Under the pieces are notes generated by a model. It ran no database searches. It had not been told where the DNA came from and was given only the letters and a program-made list of their open reading frames with translations. The position numbers and the translations under genes were made by a program. 64,000 nt of DNA from Galdieria sulphuraria (taxonomy: Eukaryota; Rhodophyta; Bangiophyceae; Galdieriales; Galdieriaceae), in NCBI RefSeq assembly GCF_000341285.1, contig NW_005178439.1:89349-153348 (forward strand). The letters are read 5' to 3'. Shown one piece after another: positions 58,701 to 64,000 of the stretch (position 1 is the stretch's first letter; every line of letters starts with the position of its first letter).

Positions 58701-60783
58701 GAATGGTGTTTTACGACCACTCGCTTTGCCTATATTAAAAACTCAATACGTCCCTCAATTGTGGAACGGATACATTTTTCTATCTAATCGACAAGACTAG
58801 AGACAATAGGGATATGAGCTAGTGTCCAGGAATCAGTTTAAATTCAACTGATTTCAAGATCATAGTTTCGGCTATGTTGAATCGAGTTTAAACTGTATTG
58901 AGTGGAGAAACAAGCGACTGTGCAAAACAGGGCAATCAACCATCAAACTAGTGAATAAGCCAGGTGCTTTGCTTGAGAGAATCAGAACAATGTCGGATTA
59001 AGAGCAATTTATTTTTTCTTTAAGCACCTTTCATTCTCTTATTCACGGAGCCTTACCTATAGAATTGCACGAGTCCGTCATAAATAGAATATTATTGGTT
59101 TCTGTCATATCATTCATGCCTAAAGACAAGCTCGATTTTAAGTTGCAGAAAGAGGGACTGTAATCTATCCTGGCCACTTTTGTATTGAACTTGGTGTCAA
59201 ATAGAACGACTTGACCTTGTCCATTTGAATTCATATTTTCTTATGAATACTGTATTTGAAGAGTACCTATCATATGCTATTCGAATTTACCCTTAGCTTT
59301 TTTTTCACTGTTTATCATACAGCTCATCCTGTAACTTAGTTCATAAAAGCCTTGGTATCGTTGAGACTATCAAGTTTTATGGCTATGAATTGTACAGTTT
59401 TGATAGAACCAAGTTGTCACCAATCTGTTTCATCAAGGATCGATTTGATAGTGGGACATAAATAATGCCGCAGCTAACTACAAAATCATAAACATACGAG
59501 ACAATTCAACTCAACTGAAAGGAACTGTATGCTCAGCAACTTTTAGAGATCATTACCATTTTAAATAGAAGAACGCAAACATTCGGTTTTATGTTGTTTG
59601 AAAGATTTGAATCCACACGACAACTTGAGAAGATTGACGAAGAAGCACTTTGATCCTAACCTTTGATTGTTAGTACTTCAAGTCATGCTGAGACATATGG
59701 TTATGTCCGTTTACTTCCTTTGGTGAAAAAAGTTGTCCCTTACCTTTGTTATATTAAGCTATTACAAAATCAAGTTAATAACCTGGTACAGCTTTTACTA
59801 GTACAGGATGCCTTTCACAGCAAACTCTTTGTTATCTTTATGGATGAAGAATTGAGTTTGGCTTGTATTGATTCATTGACTGAATGATTGATTGCTTTAT
59901 GTCATACTAGCCTATTTATTCATCAACTGACAAATAATTGCACTTGGACTTGTGAAATTGACTGATTCCAGTATTTGAGGAATAGTAGTTGGTCAATTCT
60001 ATTCAAAAAGGTGATCTAAGAATTCACTTTAGACAGATTGTTGTTTTGCGAGTCAAAGACAAGTTGTACCATAGAAAAAGATATATACAAGGTAAGTGAT
60101 ACAAATAGGAGTAGTTTCATTGTGCATTCTCAAGCTGAATACGGACTGGATTGGACAGTGCTAATAGAATAAAATGGGTTGTTTGAACCACACTGGGTTG
60201 TCCGTCTATTACGAGTTCTTTAGCTCATCAAGATACTTTATCATGGCACTATAAAACTCTCTGTCCCATAAGAAGAGTCGTTATACCCTAGACTTTGGGT
60301 CATATAGTATTTATATATCCTCAATAGTCTATTTAATACCGATTGCTTCACGACTGTATGGATTTACTGGAAGAATTTACCCAAGTAGACTTGGCAGACG
60401 ACATTCCAACGAGTACTAGTATTCTTTCATCTAAATACACAGAGGACAATCTAGTTGATAGTTTTCTTGACAAGAATCATAACTAGAGAAAATCCCCACA
60501 TTCTCTCCTCATAGTTGCAAATAACTTTCTAATACTAAACAGATCGTTGACCGAAACTCGTTTGAATCCATTGTTTCCAGAATTGACCCAATGTTGAATC
60601 ATATTGCTATACTCTAAAATGAAGATTTTGTTGTTGCCATAGGGTCTGATTCTGCATAATATGCTGAGCACCAATATACACACTTTTTACTGATTGTTTC
60701 TGCTAATGGGAAAGATGGGCAATTTGGAAAGAGTGGCCAATTAGGAATGGGCCCGCGCAATTTTGACTTGAAAATTGCCATTA
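49705..60783. other. Long gene-poor subtelomeric region
   Basis: This is about 11 kb of A+T-rich sequence with no recognisable gene on either strand. Short open frames exist but lack homologues I know: 58579-58800 plus (HTISSIVRHLFRIVNGVLRP), 59043-59234 minus (FCNLKSSLSLGMNDMTETNN) and 59663-59887 plus (LLPLVKKVVPYLCYIKLLQN). I saw no tRNA cloverleaf, rRNA, transposase signature, long terminal repeat or CRISPR array. Absence of a call means only that nothing was recognisable by eye. Confidence 0.5.
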
Positions 60784-61230
60784 TGGGTATGGGGTGGGAA
60801 AGAATGGGTAAATTGGAAATGGGAGAGAGTGGGGAAATTGCCAAGGGGAAAATGGGTGGGGAAAGGGGCCAATTGGGGCCAACCCAAAGGTGATTGCGTT
60901 GATTTGAAAATTGCCATTGTGGTGGGCTGGGGAAGAATGGGTAAATTGGAGGAAATGGGAGAGAGTGGGGAAATTGCCAAGGGGAAAATGGGTGGGGAAA
61001 GGGGCCAATTTGGGCCAACCACAAAGGTGATCGTGTTTTGGAAATTGCCATTGTGGCGGGCTGGGAAAGAATGGGTAATTGGAAATGGGAGGGGAAATTG
61101 CGATGGGGGAAAATGGGTGGGGAAAGGGGTTTGAGGAAATTGGAGAAGAGGGCCAATCCAAAGGCGATTGTGTTGATTTGAAAATTGCCATTATGGATAC
61201 AGGGAAGAATGGGTAAATTAGAAATGGGGA
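60784..61230 (+). repeat. G-rich minisatellite, 133-138 bp units
   Basis: About four units share AGAATGGGTAAATTGG at about 60801, 60934, 61068 and 61206 (spacings 133, 134 and 138 bp). Each unit continues with GGGGAAATTGCCAAGGGGA, GGTGGGGAAAGGGGCCAATT and AAAATTGCCATTGTGG-like segments. The plus strand is strongly G-rich with many GGG and GGGG runs. Long proline-rich open frames on the minus strand (FPHPFSPWQFP) are a by-product of the repeat and not treated as genes. Confidence 0.85.
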
Positions 61231-62059
61231 CATTTGAAATTGAGGACAGTGTGCAAAGAGGACTGAATGTAAATTGAAAATCTTGGGAGAATCCGTACAG
61301 GAAGGGTGTTTGAAAAATTCCAATTCGAAAAACAAAAGATTGAAATTTGAACTACAGTTCTATTCTATGAGATAATAGTAGTAGAAAGTTTAATTACATG
61401 CTGTTCACATAATGTTTCCATGCTTTCATGATACATTTTTACTCTAAAATAATCTTCTTATAAAATTTCTAAAGAAAATATAATAACAATTTAATATAAT
61501 TGATTGAAACAATGAAAGCATTATTAAAAAATTTGATCATTGACTTAATTTTTAACTGTTACAATGAAATGTTCAAAGTAAATATTATATAAACACAAAA
61601 AACTCAACAAAACAAAAAAAGAATTAATTTCAAAAAGACTATATTAATACAGTATCCACTAAATTGACAAAAGCGAATAATTTTTAGTTTAATTTCAAAA
61701 TACTTACTAAAAATATACACAACAAAAATAAAAACGATCAGCAAAATTTGATAACAACCTTGACAAAAAAATATAAACACGCAATAAACGTAAAGATTGT
61801 TCTTCAAAAATTAATAACTTTAACAGTGAATATCAGTCTATCAGAGAAACGAGTGCATAGTCGTGGAATGTATAAAAAAAGTTTTTTACTCAAAGAAATA
61901 GACATATCTAAAGTGATTAAGTAAAATGGCGCAAAAAAATAATAAACGAACTTAAAAAAGACAAAGAATTGCATCTGGTAAATTGCCATTTGATGAGAGA
62001 ATATGTGTGGGTGAATGAAATGGTCGATTGCGGGTAAAGGATGGTAGTGCAACTTTGTT

Positions 62060-62400
62060 TTAAAAATTGTCATGGAGTGTGTGGATGGGGGGAAAGAAGG
62101 GGCCAATTGGAAGTGGAAGAGGATTGGGAGCAATTGTGAATTGGAAATTGGCATGGGGGAAAATGAGTGGGGGGAAGGATTGGGGCCAATTGAGAAGAGA
62201 GGGGTCAACTCGAAATGTGGATGGGCAATTGTGATTTTGAAATTGCCATGGGGGAAACTGAGTGGGAGGAAGGATTGGGGGCCAAATTGGAGAGGGGCAA
62301 CTCGAAATGTAGATGGGCAATTGTGATTTGGAAATTGCCATGGGGAAAAATGAGTGGGAGGGGAGAAAGGATTGCGGGCCAATTGAAAAGACAGGGGGCC
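62060..62400 (+). repeat. G-rich minisatellite, 92-95 bp units
   Basis: The block corresponds in position to the G-rich block of the first macro-unit but has a shorter internal period. GAAATTGCCATGGGG-like landmarks fall at about 62145, 62240 and 62332. Units contain ATGAGTGGGAGG, GGATTGGGGCCAATT and CAACTCGAAATGTGGATGGG. Confidence 0.8.
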
Positions 62401-63289
62401 AACCCTACAGCGACTTAGATTTTGGGATTTACCATTATGAGTGGTAGGGGAATAATGGGTAAATTGAAAATGGGAAGGGCATTAAAAACTGTCAGGGCAG
62501 TGTACGAAAAGACAAAGTAATTTGAATTGAGGAAATTAAGAAAATACAATAAGGGTGTTTGTGAGATATTCAAATTTTAGAAGTAGAAGAGCAAAAGCTG
62601 AAATTCAATTATATTTTATGAGATGGAGGTAGTAGTAAGATTGACGACATACTTTTCACGCAATATTTCTATATTTTCATAGTAGAACCTCAGTCAAAAA
62701 TAATCTTCTTTAAACTTAATAAAACTATGCTAACAAAATACTATAGTTAATTAAAACAATGAAAAAATAAAAAATTTTAATACCGCCTTGATTTTCAAAG
62801 CTTATATGTTAATGATTCAAAGTAACTTCTATTTCGACACAATAAATTGAATAAAGCAAAAAAAAATTCCATAAAAATAAATAAATAAAAAAAGTAACTA
62901 CTTAATGGACAAGAGAAGATAATTCTTTGTTTCAAAGTAGTTACTAAAAATAGAAACCAAAGATGCAAAAATAATTAACTAGAATGAATCGCAACATAAA
63001 CAAAAAAGACTAGAATCATACAATTAGCGGAAAATTTAATTTTTAAACTTGAGCAAATTGCAAAATAGATTCCAATCTATGCGAGCGATATGACACAATT
63101 TTAAATGATACACAAAAAGAAGTTGCATTCAAGGAATTAAAGGTGTCCAAAAATATTGAATAAGATACAGTTTAGAAATAAAAATAATAGAAATAAACCG
63201 AGAAAACCAAAAATTGCAATAACTTTACTTTTTAAAAAGTAGAGTAATTGTGTAATGTCACGAAGGTCAATTTTCATATGTTATGGTTA

Positions 63290-63332
63290 TCAAGTTATAT
63301 TAAGTTATATTAAGTTATATTAAGGTATATAA
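63290..63332 (+). repeat. Short tandem repeat, TTATATTAAG units
   Basis: Three to four 10-bp units (GTTATATTAA) lie immediately before the third G-rich block. Copies are nearly perfect, so the run is likely young. Confidence 0.85.
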
Positions 63333-63399
63333 AGTTTTATGGGGGATACGCAATGGTCGATTGCAGGTAAAGGATGATAGTGCAACTTTGGTTTGAAAA

Positions 63400-63790
63400 T
63401 TGTCTTGGAGGGAATGGGGAAAAAAGGGGCCAATTGAAAGTGGAAGAGGGATGGGGGTCAATTGTGAATTGGAAAATGTGCATGGGGGAAAATGAGTGAG
63501 GGGAAGAATGGGGGCCAAATTGGAAATGGGGCAACTCGAAATGTGGATGGGCAATTGTGATTTGAAAAATGCCATGGGGGAAAATGAGTGGGAGGGGAGG
63601 AAGGATTGGGGCCAAATTGGAAATGGGTCAATTCGAAATGTGGATAGGCAATTGTGATTTTGAAATTGCCATGGGGAAAATGAGTGGGAGGAAAGATTGG
63701 GGCCAATTGCAATTGGGAAGAAAGGGGGCCAACCCAGAGGCAGATTGTGATTTTGAAATTGCCATTATTGTTGGTGGGTGGGGAAGGATG
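63400..63790 (+). repeat. G-rich minisatellite, third block
   Basis: This repeats the 62060-62400 block with landmarks at about 63472, 63566 and 63663 (94 and 97 bp). It again carries GGATTGGGGCCAAATTGG and CAACTCGAAATGTGGATGGG, and ends in a GTGGGGAAGGATGGGTAAAT segment similar to the first block. Confidence 0.8.
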
Positions 63791-64000
63791 GGTAAATTGG
63801 AAATGAAAAGGGGCATTGAAAACTGTAAGGGCAGTGTCAGTGTATGAAAAGGACAGAGTAATTTGAATTGAAACATTTAAGAAAATACGATAAGGGTGTT
63901 TGTGAGAAATTCAAATTTTAAAAGTAGAAGATCAAAAGTTGAACTTCAATTATATTTTATGAGATGGAGGTAGTAGTAAACTTGACGACGAACTGTTCAC

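Larger units (their letters stand above)
60784..64000. repeat. Subtelomeric-type macro-repeat, about 1.25-1.34 kb period
   Basis: Equivalent landmarks recur: AAGGGTGTTTG at about 61302, 62551 and 63892 (spacing 1,249 and 1,341 bp), each followed by A+T-rich sequence with a shared GAGAT-x-x-x-x-GTAGTAG element; and TGGTCGATTGC followed by GGTAAAGGAT at about 62021 and 63354 (1,333 bp). Each unit is a G-rich minisatellite block followed by about 700-900 bp of very A+T-rich sequence. The array starts near 60784 and runs off the window end, so its length is unknown. Copies have diverged clearly. Confidence 0.85.

Noticed and set aside
60614-61335. Long proline-, phenylalanine- and histidine-rich open frames on the minus strand (up to 184 codons)
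   Set aside because: All three minus frames and one plus frame are open because the G-rich tandem units lack stop codons; the peptides merely repeat the minisatellite.
61804-62418. Open frames of 65-192 codons on both strands over the second satellite block
   Set aside because: Same reason: repeated FPHGNF-type peptides follow the repeat period, with no start context or domain.

Overview
The window looks like the nuclear genome of a unicellular red alga of the Galdieria type (Cyanidiophyceae). It is A+T-rich, genes are packed head-to-tail or back-to-back with gaps that are often under 100 bp, and most genes carry short GT-AG introns of about 40-70 bp. The proteins are eukaryotic housekeeping proteins, and one is a plastid terminal oxidase. 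Species assignment is an inference from architecture; no marker gene was compared.

Positions 1 to about 39.7 kb form a dense conserved gene block: Mediator MED10, plastid terminal oxidase, complex I NDUFA6, YbeY RNase, nucleoporin NUP188, an RNF5/RNF185-type RING ligase, a FAM98-like protein, a hypothetical protein, an MFS transporter, mitochondrial GrpE, SRP68, ORC5, a VPS10/sortilin receptor, a 76-residue YABBY/HMG-like protein, a kanadaptin-like FHA protein, COX5B, the CYC8/SSN6 corepressor, NOT2, a NOL11-like protein, HemK/PrmC, a small unknown gene, TACO1/YebC, an ArfGAP2/3 (Glo3), the SUMO ligase NSE2, a SHAQKYF MYB protein and IMP4. They serve transcription (MED10, CYC8, NOT2, MYB), ribosome biogenesis (NOL11, IMP4), respiration and organelle translation (NDUFA6, COX5B, GrpE, YbeY, HemK, TACO1), trafficking (SRP68, VPS10, ArfGAP, NUP188) and genome maintenance (ORC5, NSE2). 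Several neighbours share very short divergent promoters; the MYB and IMP4 start codons are 14 bp apart.

From about 39.7 kb the character changes abruptly. Gene density falls, and what remains is a broken coding relic (40.4-41.4 kb), a long intronless P-loop NTPase fused to a restriction-endonuclease-like domain (41.7-44.2 kb), and a frameshifted divergent relative of it (47.6-49.7 kb). Both resemble the NTPase-nuclease architecture of Crinkler/RHS-type (CR) proteins. Then come about 11 kb with no recognisable gene. The last 3.2 kb are a satellite: a macro-repeat of about 1.25-1.34 kb, each copy combining a G-rich minisatellite (133-138 bp or 92-97 bp sub-units) with an A+T-rich stretch. This layout suggests a subtelomere with the chromosome end to the right.

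The best candidates for something undescribed are the NTPase-nuclease pair, the two-tier satellite, a YABBY-like domain in a red alga, and a MYB gene that may carry a doublecortin-like 3' exon.
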